64,000 bases of DNA from Turritopsis dohrnii. Taxonomy: Eukaryota > Cnidaria > Hydrozoa > Anthoathecata > Oceaniidae. Shown piece by piece: positions 11,753 to 23,839 of the stretch (its first letter is position 1; each line of letters starts with the position of its first letter). The stretch covers positions 372,001 to 436,000 of the forward strand of contig BQMF02000144.1 in the NCBI GenBank assembly GCA_027922465.2, written 5' to 3'. A model generated the notes under the pieces. That model was not told the DNA's origin. It searched no databases and saw only the letters and a program-made list of their open reading frames with translations. The position numbers and the translations under genes were made by a program.

Positions 11753-13208
11753 GTGGTTGCAGATGTTACTGATTCATCTGAACAGGACATAGCTAAATGA
11801 AACCATCAGTTCTGCTAACGATGCATTTAAATCGTGGCGAAGATCTTCTTGTAAGACACGCAGTAACCTTCTATATTCCATTGCCAGCAAGATGATAGAA
11901 AATAGTGAAGACTTGGCTACTATAATCACCATTGAAAGCGGTAGCCAGTTTGTTCTTGTTATATTCTATTATTCTATCATATCATTGTAATCACCCTGTT
12001 ATACGTGGTTCAACAATTTGATCTTGTCGTTGTTTAGGCAAACCTATTCGAGAGGCTCGAAAAGAAATTCAATATGCTGCTTCTTTCATGGAATGGTATG
12101 CTGAAGAAGCCAAACGAATAAACGGTGATATACTACCAAATATGGAACCTGGAATTCGCCGTATGGTACTGTATGGTATGGTATGGTATGGTATGGTACT
12201 GAAACAACCTGTTGGTGTTTGCGGAATGATGACTCCATGGAATTTCCCTATAGCTATGATCACACGGAAGGTGATTGCCGCCTTAGACGCTGGCTGTTCG
12301 GCAGTGATCAAGCCATCTGAGGAAACGCCATTGTCAGCATTAGCGTTTTGCCAGATCGCTCAAGATTTGAATATGCCAGAGGGTTTAGTAAATATTGTTC
12401 CTTGTTCGTGTGAAAATACAGTGATGGCAGGAATAATATTTTGTAGCCATCCAACAATAACGAAAATAACCTTTACAGGTTCAACGAGAGTTGGTAAATG
12501 GTTGTTGGAGAAATCAGCTCCAACTGTGAAAAGCGTTTCCATGAAGTTGGGAGGGAATGCTCCATTTATTGTTTTTAATTCGGCTGACGTTAAAAAAGCA
12601 GCTGCAGCAACAGCATTTTCACGTTTTCGCAACAGTGGACAAACGTGTATTTGTACTGAAAGAATACTGGTACATGAAGGAATTTACGATGAATTTCTTT
12701 AACGAGTTTATGCAAGTTGTCGGACAACTGCAAATTGGTGATCCATTGGATGAGAAGACAGCAGTACAGTAATTAATCAAAAAGTGCAAGAACATGTTGC
12801 AGATGCAAGGAACAAGGGAGCGACTATTATCTGCGGTGGGAAAGTATCAGATCGAGGTGGCTTGTTTTACGAACTAACTATAATCGGTGACCCAACTGAA
12901 AAGATGAAGTGCATTCAACAGGAAACGTTCGGTCCAGTTATTCCGTTGATGAAATTCAAAACCGAAGAGGAAGTGTTAGCCTTAGCGAAGACTCAAAACT
13001 CTGGTCTAGCAAGGTATTTCTTTTCGAATGACTATCGACAGATATGGCGTGTTGCTGAGCAGTTAGAGGTATCAACGAATGGCAGTTATCAAATGTGATG
13101 ATTCCACTTGGAGGAGTAAAGGAATCTGGTCTTAATCGTGAAGGATCTATATATGGCATTAACGACTATTTGGAATTGAAATATGTTTGTCTTGGTGGTG
13201 TACAGTAA
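11753..13208 (+). pseudogene. ALDH5A1: Succinate-semialdehyde dehydrogenase (ALDH5A1-like) pseudogene
   Basis: Fragments align in order with SSADH, the mitochondrial NAD-dependent enzyme of GABA breakdown. They include VGVCGMMTPWNFPIAMITRK, the Gly loop ITFTGSTRVGKWLL, the catalytic-Cys segment SGQTCIC and EETFGPVIP. The tail is [15 protein letters not shown] to [11 protein letters not shown]. An intron is preserved (11941-12037, phase kept), so this is not a processed copy. Damage is extensive: a frameshift near 11797, a stop at about 12702, further breaks near 12772 and 13080, and no N-terminal exon. A GGTAT pentamer array inserts about ten codons at 12163-12200, and the general-base Glu of the E-L-G-G motif is replaced by Lys (SMKLGG). 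The catalytic and regulatory cysteines (C-x-C) remain. Assembly error could explain some but not all breaks. Confidence 0.88.
12163..12202 (+). repeat. GGTAT pentamer microsatellite inside the SSADH pseudogene
   Basis: About seven GGTAT/TATGG units lie between the codons for the RR and LKQP segments. The insertion keeps the frame but adds residues absent from the family. Confidence 0.8.
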
Positions 13209-14095
13209 AGTGGTTAACATGAGGAAGTTGAAGTACTTCTCCTAGTTTCTCAAGCTTTACAGATTTCTAGCATCTCATATAGAAGTAATTTTATAGGAGA
13301 ATATTATCGTGTATGAAAAGAATATTGTATAACGCACAAGCAAATTAAATCATCAAACTTAATGCTTGCGTTTGCTTGAGCTAATTTCAGCCCTTGATGC
13401 TAGAATCATTCGGTCTTTTCGTGTTCATATGAAAAAGAAAAGAAGGAAATTGGGTACGAGGTTGAAATTGCACTTCTTCAACCTCATCACCAGGGCTTTG
13501 TCAGAAAGGCATGTATTTGATTTTTGTATTTGACACTATGCACCATTGGAATCAAATAATATATTCTATTCAAGCCTCCCAACTTTAGTTTGAATTACAG
13601 TGGACCTCTCTACCTCGAACTTTCTCTATGTCGAGCATACGTCTTCAGTCCCTTGCGAGTTCGAGATAGAGAGATAAATTGTAAAACTACTATTATGGTT
13701 TTGAAGTATTGTTGTTGTGTTGTATAAAATTGATTCAAGATTTCTCTTCACAATGAATTTATTCGGTCTTAGTTTTGTTTATTTATTCAGTCTTTGTTTT
13801 GTTTTGTTTAACCATTTTGGTGCAATTATTTCTCCAATCAATCAATCAATCAATCCATTACCAAAAACAAGCATGCCAAAAAAACAGATGTCATCAAATA
13901 TTCATGAAAAAGACTGTACACCAACTGTTCAACCATATCAAAGAGACGTGTGTTGCACATTATTTCTTTAAATATTTAACCACTAATTGAAAACGTACCT
14001 ATTGAGAGGAGTACTTGCAAAAAGTCACTTGTATTAGTCAACCGATACAATTTAGGTGAAGAAAGTGTGCTCAAAGGTTAGAAGAAACTTCTAAA
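13209..14095. other. Intergenic between SSADH pseudogene and PAN gene
   Basis: It includes a truncated pogo-like MITE end at about 13598-13675 (TACAGTGGACCTCTCTACC with internal ttcgagatagagag) and a TCAA tandem repeat near 13838-13855. No gene seen. Confidence 0.45.
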
Positions 14096-15602
14096 ATGAA
14101 ATCTCTCTTTTCAATGGCATTACCTCTAGTGATTTTCACTCATACTGAGATCATCTTTGGAAACAGACACAGACAAGCGACATTTGAAATCCATGAAAAC
14201 AAAGTGCTTGAGACATCTGAGTATGAAAGGCATACAGTCAATCAACCGTTGGCGTGTGGGCATCTTTGCATTGCCAATCCTGCATGTAAATCATATAATT
14301 TGTGGGTGGAAGACAATCCAATGATATGTGATTTGTTGTTCGTGGATAGATCTGATTCCGTAACCTTTAAAAGTCAACGTGGAACAGGTTATTACGAGAT
14401 CATCCCTACACACACCCGAACAAGCGGTAAGTCACTATTAAAATTTCAATCAAACTAAGAACGAGCATGTTTGATTACAGTACAATGGATATGTTGTTGC
14501 TTATGGGTTTTTTTTTCAAGGAATCTCGAAGTGATTTGGAAATAAAGTTTCTACTTCTTGTGAATACTGATGCTTCATAGGATACTCATGCCCAGACCCT
14601 ATTACACATGACAATGTTGAACAGTGCTCTCTATTCTTACCCAATTGTATTTCAAGTAGGTAAAAATAGCTAAAATAGACCCGTTATACTGACACTTTGC
14701 ACGTGGAAAAACGTTTAACGAATAAGATAAGATAAGATAAGCTGATAAAAACTTTGAGGTTACATCAAGCCTGGTCGGTTTTATGATAAACCTTTCAGTT
14801 TGTGATCAAACAAATCTTCCGGTTACATTCAATATACATGAATAATTATAAGAAAACTTCTTGAATTCTTTTAGAACCAATATACCCAAATTGTAAAATT
14901 GCTGCTGCAATGAACGGTCACAGTGCTGGTATGTACTTTCTGCAATCTGATGAAGCTCATTCGTTTTATCAAGTGGAGTGCACCGCACACGGAGAAAGAG
15001 TTTACAAAAGTTGTAAGCACGCTTTGCAAGACAAGGAGAATTTACAAGGAGCGTATACTATAAAGCCTGACGAAAAATACGAAACGTTCATCGTATATTG
15101 CAAGAAAGAAGAAAATGACCACATCACAGAGATAAGTCATGATTGGTTGGAGCGACATATATCAGGAAAGGAAGATTGTCCAGGACCACAGCTACCAATC
15201 ACATATGAGGGCGTTAATAATGTAAATCCTTTGATAACATTGGTTGATGCATCAGACAACTGTTCTCAGAGTGCTTACGTTAGCTGTAGAAACGCTCAAC
15301 AAAACCTTTATTATGGTCGGAAGGGAAGTTGCATTGGAGTTGCAGACCGCAATAAAAATCACATCGGATTTTGGGCTGGCGGAAACCCAAGAAAATATTG
15401 TGCATGTGGCGTGAGAGGGGATTGTGTAAATGGCAGGGAATGCAATTGCGAAAGCACCACTTCTATTATATCTTATGTCGATGAAGGTACATACACTGAC
15501 AAGGCTTTGTTGCCACTTCGAGCAGTATATGCAGGGGACACTGGAAGCTCCAGTGAATATCTCGATATAAAAATTGGAAAACTCATCTGTCGTTCGAAGT
15601 GA
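14096..15602 (+). CDS. Secreted PAN/apple plus CNTNAP-type fibrinogen-like protein
   Basis: Exons are 14096-14426, 14581-14655 and 14875-15602, all joined in phase 1 (377 residues). Donors are GTAAGT and GTAGGT. The middle exon is 75 bases, symmetric, and encodes CPDPITHDNVEQC, so it could be skipped without loss of frame. Exon 1 carries a signal peptide (MKSLFSMALPLVIFTHTEI) and a PAN/apple-like domain with C-G-H-L-C and C-K-S-Y-N-L-W. Exon 3 has SCKHALQ, then AYTIKPDEKYETFIVYC, the family block KYCACGVRGDC with CNCES, and LPLRAVYAGDTGSSSE. These match the fibrinogen-like domain of contactin-associated proteins and neurexin-IV. There are no laminin-G or transmembrane segments, so the product is probably extracellular, likely in adhesion or lectin-like binding (inferred). 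Many cysteines suggest disulphide bonding. Confidence 0.85.
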
Positions 15603-15891
15603 ATTTCATGCATTTAAAAAATCAGTGGAATTAATGGATTGAAGAAATATTAAGATAACGGTTTTTTCCACATTTTTAAAATTCTGCAAGAAAAAGAAAG
15701 TACTTGGATTGATGGATTTCGATGATAATATGATAATATAAACCGAATTAATCAGGTAAATCGGGTAAGGAGTCGAAAGAAATCTGGTTCATGGACAGAC
15801 ACAGAGTCTCCTTATGGGTTTTACCTTCTACGAATGGGACTTCAATTCTACCCAAAACGGTTTTCCAATTATTAGAACATATGGTGTTGTT

Positions 15892-15897
15892 AATAAA
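15892..15897 (+). other. Candidate polyadenylation signal of the PAN/fibrinogen-like gene
   Basis: AATAAA lies 290 bases after the stop codon at 15602 on the coding strand. Placement is typical, but it is unconfirmed by transcripts. Confidence 0.4.
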
Positions 15898-16299
15898 GTG
15901 ATGTTGCGTGTATTAGTAAATGAAATACGCTTTTGATTTTACGTCAACCGGCTCACATTTAGAACACAATATTATTATTATTTAATGAAATATATTTGGC
16001 ATTTCCACGTTACATGGCTATTCGTCCAAAATTTTAAAATATATATACATTATTAAAACATTATTATATATAGATATATTATTATATAAATAACAATTTA
16101 AAACTTGGTTAAAAAAGGGATAAGTAGCTGACTGAAACATTATAATGAAACAAAATGGAGGCGTAACTTAGTCAGGATTGGAAACCGCTAGGAGTGGGCA
16201 AAAAATAAATTAAATAAATTAACACCTAACAAAGGCTAAATATATACTCAATAAATAATTCAAACAAAAAGAAACATTAGAATAAAAAATAATTACTTA

Positions 16300-16490
16300 G
16301 GCTATTTCAAAGTTCGAGCAAGAGCTTTGTCAATTAAATAATCTTTGCAGTTTGTTACAAATTTTTTTTGTGCTGGGCTTCTTGTCGTATATTTATAGGC
16401 AGCTCATTGAAGATTTTAAAGGCGTCATTTTGTAGCAAATTTGTAACGATGTCTGCAGGGATAGTGACCTCACGAAACGCACTCCTGATG
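16300..16490 (-). pseudogene. Decayed LINE reverse-transcriptase C-terminal fragment
   Basis: Minus-strand frames read PADIVTNLLQNDAFKIFNEL followed by PINIRQ, and in a shifted frame NCKDYLIDKALARTLK. This resembles the C-terminal tail of jockey/CR1-like LINE proteins, where a N-x-L-P-x-x-I-R block precedes a short basic end. At least one frameshift is present. Confidence 0.4.
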
Positions 16491-16499
16491 TGAGGCAGG

Positions 16500-17900
16500 G
16501 ACACCACTCCATGCACTCCAAGGCACTACAACACAACAGAAATTATACAACTGATGATAGAGCAGCCTTATCCGATAGTTACAGAGGATGTTTGGACTTC
16601 TGTACTTTCAGTCGACTTAGGGGCGAACAGCAGAACCCTCTATCAATGATGCAAGACCAAAGAAGCAATAACTTCGCCAGCCAGAAAGCAAAATGAAACA
16701 AATGAATGACAAGGGAGGGAAAGAAGGACCAGCAGACTGCATATTCCAACCAACAGACTATATCTGCGTCTTACCAATAGATGAGAAAGGAGTTAACAGG
16801 TGATAGCAAAAGCCATCTAATAAGACATGAACAGATAAAGAAATTTAACCTGTTTTCTCATCTCTAAAACAAAGTTCCCCCGGTCTGATGGAATAAAGTT
16901 TCCCTCAGTAACGTTCGATTCTTCCTCTGGTCACCAACTTCTGAGCACGGATTGTAGAGACTTGTTGGTACAAAATGCTAACTATTGCATGAGGTAAGGA
17001 CTGGTAAGTAAATTGGAATATCTATCTCCTTATACGATTTACAAAAGCTTTCGTCAATGAATACCATTCATCGTAGCCCTTTTCTACGAATTACAGTAAT
17101 ACAAGTTGAAACAGTGAAGATTTATCTTCTTTTTTTCAAACGTTGCAGTTTTTTGAAGGAAGAACAACGTAATCACAACAGAGCCAATTTCTTCGAAGTA
17201 GGGCCAAAAAACTTTAGTCCTTCAATGACCAAATTAACAATATACCGTACATTATTTAAGCATTGATGATTGCGTTAACGCGAAACTTCATCTGTCCACA
17301 TCCAACACTATTCCGAATGATGCGAATGTACGTCAAGTTAACCGAAGATTTTTCTCGAGGAAACATCCAATTTTGGCACAGAAGAAACAGAGTTGAAGGT
17401 ATCGATTTGTCTTTGACACATATTTTCTAATGTTTATGCATTGTATAGTGGGATGTTGCATGCTTGGGTGTATAGTAATGATTTCTTTGACGTAAAAGTT
17501 TTTCATTTTCTGCGTATTTTTGGTCAATAGAAGGGCATTTAAAGCAGTGTTTCAGTTTCTGTATCATTTTGATATTTGGTTGTGTTTCATGTCTCCTGGG
17601 CAATAAATTACTTCGGTAAAGCACCAGCATTGAAATTGTAAAAATTTTTTTACTTGTTATATTATGTGCATATGCACTTATGCCAATGATAAAGTGGGAT
17701 ATTATTGGCTTTTTTGTGCTTCTATATAGGTACATAATCTCTCTACAGTTCAGCCCACATTTGTTAAAACCTGTAAAAATTGAAACCGGTTTTTACCCGG
17801 GAACCGTTACAAAGTTTCCGATGGACATATTCAATGTCGAAATTATGCATGTTTTTCATGTTTGTTCAAGTTTCAAAACGTTTCCGAAAATCGGAGATAA
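16500..17900. other. Intergenic, no gene recognised
   Basis: Short open frames exist on both strands, but none has splice support, a domain or a start context that I trust. Confidence 0.4.
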
Positions 17901-18274
17901 CAACACTGGCAAAACGAAAGTGTTTTGCAAGACATACAAATGTTGTTAACTTGTCAGATAATTCAATTTATTGTGCTGTTGCTGTAGATGAAAATTATGG
18001 ATGGACTTATAAAAGATGATGCCTATTACATAATAAAGATATGTGAATAATTGTTGTATTTTCCTTGGTTCTTCCAACTTCGATAAAGCTGTAGATAATA
18101 GAAATTGCATGTTGAAATTGCAGTTCATAAAGCAAACGTATGGTTATGGCGATTTCTGCAAGTAACTGCAACTTTCCACCTGAAGAGTTATATATTTTAA
18201 GACTTAATTCTACATGGATACATTCATTTTTGGATTCGTATTTTTTCTTCTGCTTTAAAAATGATTGCAAGTAA

Positions 18275-19625
18275 TAATCGCGACGTTGTATAGACATGGC
18301 TAAACCCTTATGGAAGAGCCGATGAAATTGCAGTTGAGAACAGAACAAAGCGATTCTGCAATCGCAGAAGTATTTCGCATGAAGTAACTTTAGAAGAAAT
18401 GTTAATGCTAAAGTATACTGTTAAGTACACTTTTCTTGTATATTCAAACTTTAATGAAAGCTTTTAGAAATACATGATGGAAAATATACAAATATACTTC
18501 AGGTCATATGAAACACAATAGGTGATGGCGCATTATATGGTTGCAAATTATTCAGTTCAACCTGCTGATGTGTTGATACTGCCGTTGTAGAAGAAAGTAT
18601 TGATGGAATGGTAGAGAGAAAAATTTGTTATAGAATTGATATTGAGGATATTTACTGGGGTGTTATTGTCAGTTGTCCGAGGTTCCACTTACCTTCCTGA
18701 AACGGTGCAGAAAAACTAGTAAGTAAAATCAAAAAGCCTCCGAAACAGGTGCTGTAACTTGAAGATATTGTTGGATAAATTCCGTAATTAACAGAAATTT
18801 ACTTGTAAATAAATATGAGAAAGACATTGCAGACATTGGTTGTGGAAATAATTTTTAGGCTTTTTCAGTGCATCGGCTAATGTTAACGATAAAGGTTTTG
18901 AAGGATACCTTAAGTTTGCAATTCATAAGGCTATGGTGATGAGAATTCCACACGAAATTGTTACTTTGAAGAGACCAAAGATATGTTATGAGATGCGTCA
19001 ATAAATGATGCCTCTATTGTTGCCGAAAAGAACATTATACAGAATGTTGGAGGTATATATTTAATGGCACAATTGTGGATGAATATACTGATTTTGGAAA
19101 TTATTAATATTTTCCCTGTTTGTCCTGACTGGAGAATTGATTGTGGAGCCGAAGGTATGATGAAGACGTGACACTGTGGCTATATTATTATAATCCAAAT
19201 GTAGTTGAAATTGTAGTTGATGTCGAAACGAAGCGATTCCGCAAGTTCTATAGAAAATAATTTCTCATGGAGTGACTGAAGAAGAAGTGTCGCGCAATGA
19301 TTATTCTACATTTGAATTCGAATTTACTTTAAGCTTTCAGAACTAGAGGATGGAAACAACTGAGATATGTAAAACTGATCTTATTTTTCAAGATGCTGTT
19401 TAATTGATGTCACGTACAAGAGTGGTCGTACTGGGGGTGCAGATAATGCAGCAAATTGTTTTCTATTAGTAAAAGTCTACGATGTTTTGCTGTAGACGAA
19501 AATTATTGATGAAATAATAAAGAACGATGCCTATTTCGCATTTTGAATGAAGATACTCAATAGGGGTTCCGTCCGAGGTTCCGTTGACCTTCCTGAAACC
19601 GAGGAGAAAACTTATGTTTATGTTT
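18275..19625 (+). pseudogene. Degenerate tandem duplication of an unrecognised coding sequence
   Basis: Three blocks recur in the same order about 0.9 kb apart. The first is a stretch reading TKRF then SHEVTLEEM at about 18336-18400, against TKRF then SHGVTEEEV at 19225-19310. The second is a TTTAATGAAAGCTTTT/TTTAAGCTTTCAG block. The third reads VRGSTYLPET near 18675-18720 and VRGSVDLPETEEKT near 19570-19615. Stops and frameshifts interrupt both copies. Conservation at the peptide level suggests an old protein gene, duplicated and decayed. Family unknown. Confidence 0.45.
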
Positions 19626-19629
19626 ATTT

Positions 19630-20925
19630 ATGTTGCAACATTTTCAGTTTCGATTTCTACTAGCCAATAATCTTCTTCCATTTTCGTTTTGAACTCATCA
19701 CTGATTATTGCGGAGTGTAGCTTTTTAGCGGAACGGAGCTCATTTGGCAAGATCAAATATTGTCATCAAAATACTAACAGAGAGATGCATTTCGGCTGCC
19801 GTAACTCGATGAAACCTCCTACAGGGTCGTACAAAAAGTGCAATTTGGCTCACTTACATCAGATTTCCCAAGTAGAATTCACCCAGATAACACCTTGAAT
19901 GCGCGAGCAAAAAAATTTTCAAAGTATGGCTTTTAGGCAAATTTTCCCGTTTCTACAGTACATGGACTGGCTTACCAAAATGCAAAGTTGTCATTCTTAG
20001 TTAGAGTTAAGTAGACATTTTTCCCCTTTCCCCGGGAAGGCTTTGCTTTGAGGTTTGTTTCTGGGAAACCAATACCTTCAATGTAAGTTGAGGATGGGAA
20101 TAGATTGTTTGTTGACCTTTTTGACAATCTCTTATATTCTAGAAGTAAGGTTTCTATACTTTTTAAAGCACACTAAAATTATTTGTTGACTGAGCATGCT
20201 TAACAGCTGTGCTCTGTGCTAAGTAGGAATATCCATACGATCCAAACGTATTTCTTATCCATTCCTTTTGCTTCTACGTTTCAGCTATTTTTATTTAGCC
20301 TTTTGTGTTTTTTGAACCACTGGCACAAGAAAGAGTTTATTTCCACACAATAGACCGAACTAGTCAACACAACATCATTTGCTGCAATGAGACCACTTTT
20401 ACACCACAAAAGTTTGTTAATTGGTTCTTAGAGATTTTGAATTCTTAAGGCTAGTTGGAAATGTAGCGTATTAGGCTTTACCCTCTGTTTGGGGTAGTAG
20501 GATATATATATATATATACAGAAAAAAATTGACCTTGATTATTTCTAATGTATAATCCACTCAGCAAAAATCAAAACAGCATACATCATAATGGAATTTG
20601 AAAGGGTAAAATCTGTGTCACTTTGGGTAAACAATCAATCTATTAGGTATTTTATTAACCATAAGTTTTTTAATAATAAAAACATGAACATTCAATTATT
20701 AATTTATTTTACGAAACTTTTCGTAAGTATCTCTTACATCTTCAGGTTATAATACACTGTTGTACAGTTATTATTATCAAATTGAACTGCTTTACAATAA
20801 AAAAATGTAAACAACATTACCTACCTGTAATGGCAGAAAATTATTGTCTGATTTGCTATAATGTAATTTTCAAAATTCTTTAAATGAATTAGATAACTGA
20901 AAAGTAAATCAATAAATTGGTTTTT
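19630..20925. other. Intergenic, no gene recognised
   Basis: AT-rich, with a short TA microsatellite near 20500-20518. No supported feature otherwise. Confidence 0.4.
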
Positions 20926-20930
20926 CTATA

Positions 20931-21109
20931 AGGGACTGTTCACAAATGACGTAAACTCTTAGGGGGGGAGGGGGTTATTCCCTTCTCAAACGATGACGTC
21001 AACTGAGGGGGGGGGCAACGCAAAGTTGACGCAGGTTGACAGAGGGGGGAGGGGGGGGGGGGGTCAAAAAGTTTGAAAAATTTGTTGACGTCATTTGTGA
21101 GCAATCCCT
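20931..21109. mobile_element. G-rich MITE with AGGGACTGTTCACAAATGACGT termini
   Basis: The left terminus is AGGGACTGTTCACAAATGAC and the right terminus is its near-perfect inverse, GTCATTTGTGAGCAATCCCT. The interior has poly-G runs up to about 14 bases and repeats of gttgacg. It is about 179 bp and non-coding. Confidence 0.75.
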
Positions 21110-21322
21110 AACTGTACGCCTTGGTGTTACTACTTGGGTTCATTCTAATAATATAACATTACATAAAATGATTTTACTTAGGAAAAATCACATTAATAAC
21201 TTATTACTATCATTTTGTGAATGGGAAATTTTATGTTCTTATTAATTAATATGTTGTTTTACTATTTCAGGTGTATATATATCACATTATCAATGTATGA
21301 ATGAAGAGGAAATGTATAATTG

Positions 21323-22219
21323 CAGGCCTTGTCATAAAGAAATCTCTCCCGCGCGACTAATCGCGCGCCTAAATTGACAACAATTAATTGGCCTGCGCGA
21401 TTCTAAATTTCGTTTACAAGTGATTGAATTTTAGTTATTAAGAAGCCGGGGGACGATTTAACCAGTGAACCCCAAACACTGGAGGCATTGCAGCCCTTAT
21501 CTTCGACTTCAGTGCGTATTATTATACTTTCTTTTTTAAGTACGAGTTCTTCGTGCTTCCTCGATATAACACGTGAAAATTCATTTAACAAAATACGTAG
21601 TTTTAGCTAACGAAAATACAACTACATAACTATATGATTTTTTTCATTTGGGAATTCATATTAACATAATTAAAAACTATATTTAGAATGAATTAACAAA
21701 ATTTCCTGAATTGATCTGTGTACAGATGTTGTTTGCAAAAATATTTTGTATCAACAAAACCCTTTGTTTTGAAAGCCTTTTGAAAGTTAGCTATTATGAT
21801 TTTTGGACATATTTCCTATATTCAAATGAAGTAACAATATTTTTTTTCTATAATGTTTTTCTATAATCCAATTGTTATAATTTCAATAACGTAAAATCTT
21901 GCGCAATATCTTTTCGAACTTGATCATCAAAAGATCTGGTAATAAAGTTGCTTTTACATTTTCGTTTCAAGGGCGTTCTGAAATTAACAAAGCTATTCAT
22001 GACGTTTTTTTTATGCATGTTTTCTGAGAAACAGGAGAAAGCCACTCTAAAATATATAATCATTCCTTTTGATAGATATTAACTATAAATCACTCAGAGA
22101 AATCATTGTTTATCAAATCTGCGCGAGCGAATCATCGCTCGGGTGATGGAAGAAATATTGAACTTGGGCGCGTGTTTGCGTGCGCGAGAGCGATCGCGCT
22201 CCTGTTATGACAAGGCCTG
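21323..22219. mobile_element. Non-autonomous DNA transposon, 897 bp, perfect 15-bp TIRs
   Basis: Terminal inverted repeats CAGGCCTTGTCATAA are perfect. The element is flanked by the direct repeat AATTG on both sides (21318-21322 and 22220-22224). Subterminal zones are rich in CGCGC and gcgatcgcgc, unlike the AT-rich interior. No transposase is encoded. The 5-bp duplication does not fit hAT (8 bp) or Tc1/pogo (TA), so the superfamily is unresolved. Confidence 0.8.
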
Positions 22220-22224
22220 AATTG

Positions 22225-23830
22225 TTGGACATCTCGTACACTTGAAATGGAAGGGCTGAACCAAAGATAGGAGTAACTAATGTCAAAGTGAAGTGTTGAG
22301 CATTAACAGCCAGTGTTAAAAAATAATACTCCGGAAGCATTCATTCAAAGATATCTTCAGTGACAATTCATTTGAAAGGAACGACACATTAAAGCATGTT
22401 TTAAATTGAATTTTCTTTGACTTTTAAAGTTTCAATTAACTGAATGTTGATTGTCATCTCTGGGTTAATGTAAACATTTTTGGAAAAAGTTTGGAATATG
22501 CCTGTTGTATTTCTTGTTGGTTTCAACTTCCTGGTCTTCTTTATTTGATAATATTTGAGTGTGTATATCTACTATTTACGCAGGATACTTTTACAACTGT
22601 GAGTGTCAAAATTTTTTGAATCTGTACTTATGTATGAAAGAACTGAAAATTATTGATTCATAAAGTATTTTATTTTATTTTGTTATTCCTTCCCTTTTCC
22701 ATCTCCATCTCACGTTCACATTATCAAATTCTTAAAAAAAAAAGCACTATCAGACTTTAAACCCAACCACATTTTGACTATTTATATTTTGATATGCTAG
22801 TATATACTTGATAATAAGTTCTTCATACATGAAAGTTGCTATGGGCTAATTGTGTAATTTTCATCAAATTACCACATCAAAACGAGGCGGGAGTACGGTT
22901 TGGTAAAATTTCGACATTTGAAATAATATACGGGAGTATTTTTAATAGCAATATAACTCAAAAGTACATTGTATTGATAGGCTTACATTGCATTAATTAT
23001 TTTGCCAACAAAAGTAACATTATTTTGGTTTGATATGGATACGCATTCACGCACACAGTTACGAATTTAACTCGCTCGGTTTGTCTTTGTCGAATGAAAA
23101 TCCGGCTTTCACGCATTCCATATTTTCGCTGGCGAACGGGTGATTACACGCACCCACTCCGCAAACATTATATATATTGATTTTGATCAAAAGTACTAAT
23201 CAATCTCATCTGACAGTGCATTGGTGAGGTGGACCTTATCACATGCCACAGATGTATAAAAATAAATCAACGCTATAACTTTCAACACTATGTTTCACGT
23301 ACCCACTGCGCTCCCCCCTCAACAAAGTGTTTTAAGAAATACTAGTGCCGTATTAACGGTAAACGATTTCCTACATTTTCAAATCACTCGCTTTCGTATA
23401 AAAGCATTCAATCTCGATTCCGGTTGATATCAAGGTAAACAACTTCTTTGGTATAGATCGATTAGTACTAAAGCAAAATAACTAATTCTCAGTGATTTAT
23501 TATTTCGTCTTAGATATACTTACACTTTCGAGAAATCATGCATTTACGAACTGATCAAATCAACTAAACATGGAAAATTATAAGGTATATTTCGTTTTTA
23601 TCATTTATTAAGCCAGAAAATTCGTAATACAGGAGTTTTAAAAATTTTTTGTACTGAAAGGAAATGTTATTGACCACACGCGGGTCAGGGGCAGACTATA
23701 ACTGTCTCTTGCTCACTTTTTTTTGGAATATCCTGAGCAAAAACTTAATTTTCCTACATTTAGACTACTTATTGGTATTTTGTTATATACTCTATATGTA
23801 ATGTAAGTAAGTAAGTAATCATTTATATAC
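22225..23830. other. Intergenic, no gene recognised
   Basis: AT-rich; nothing beyond scattered short simple repeats. Confidence 0.4.
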
Positions 23831-23839
23831 CATGGTTAA

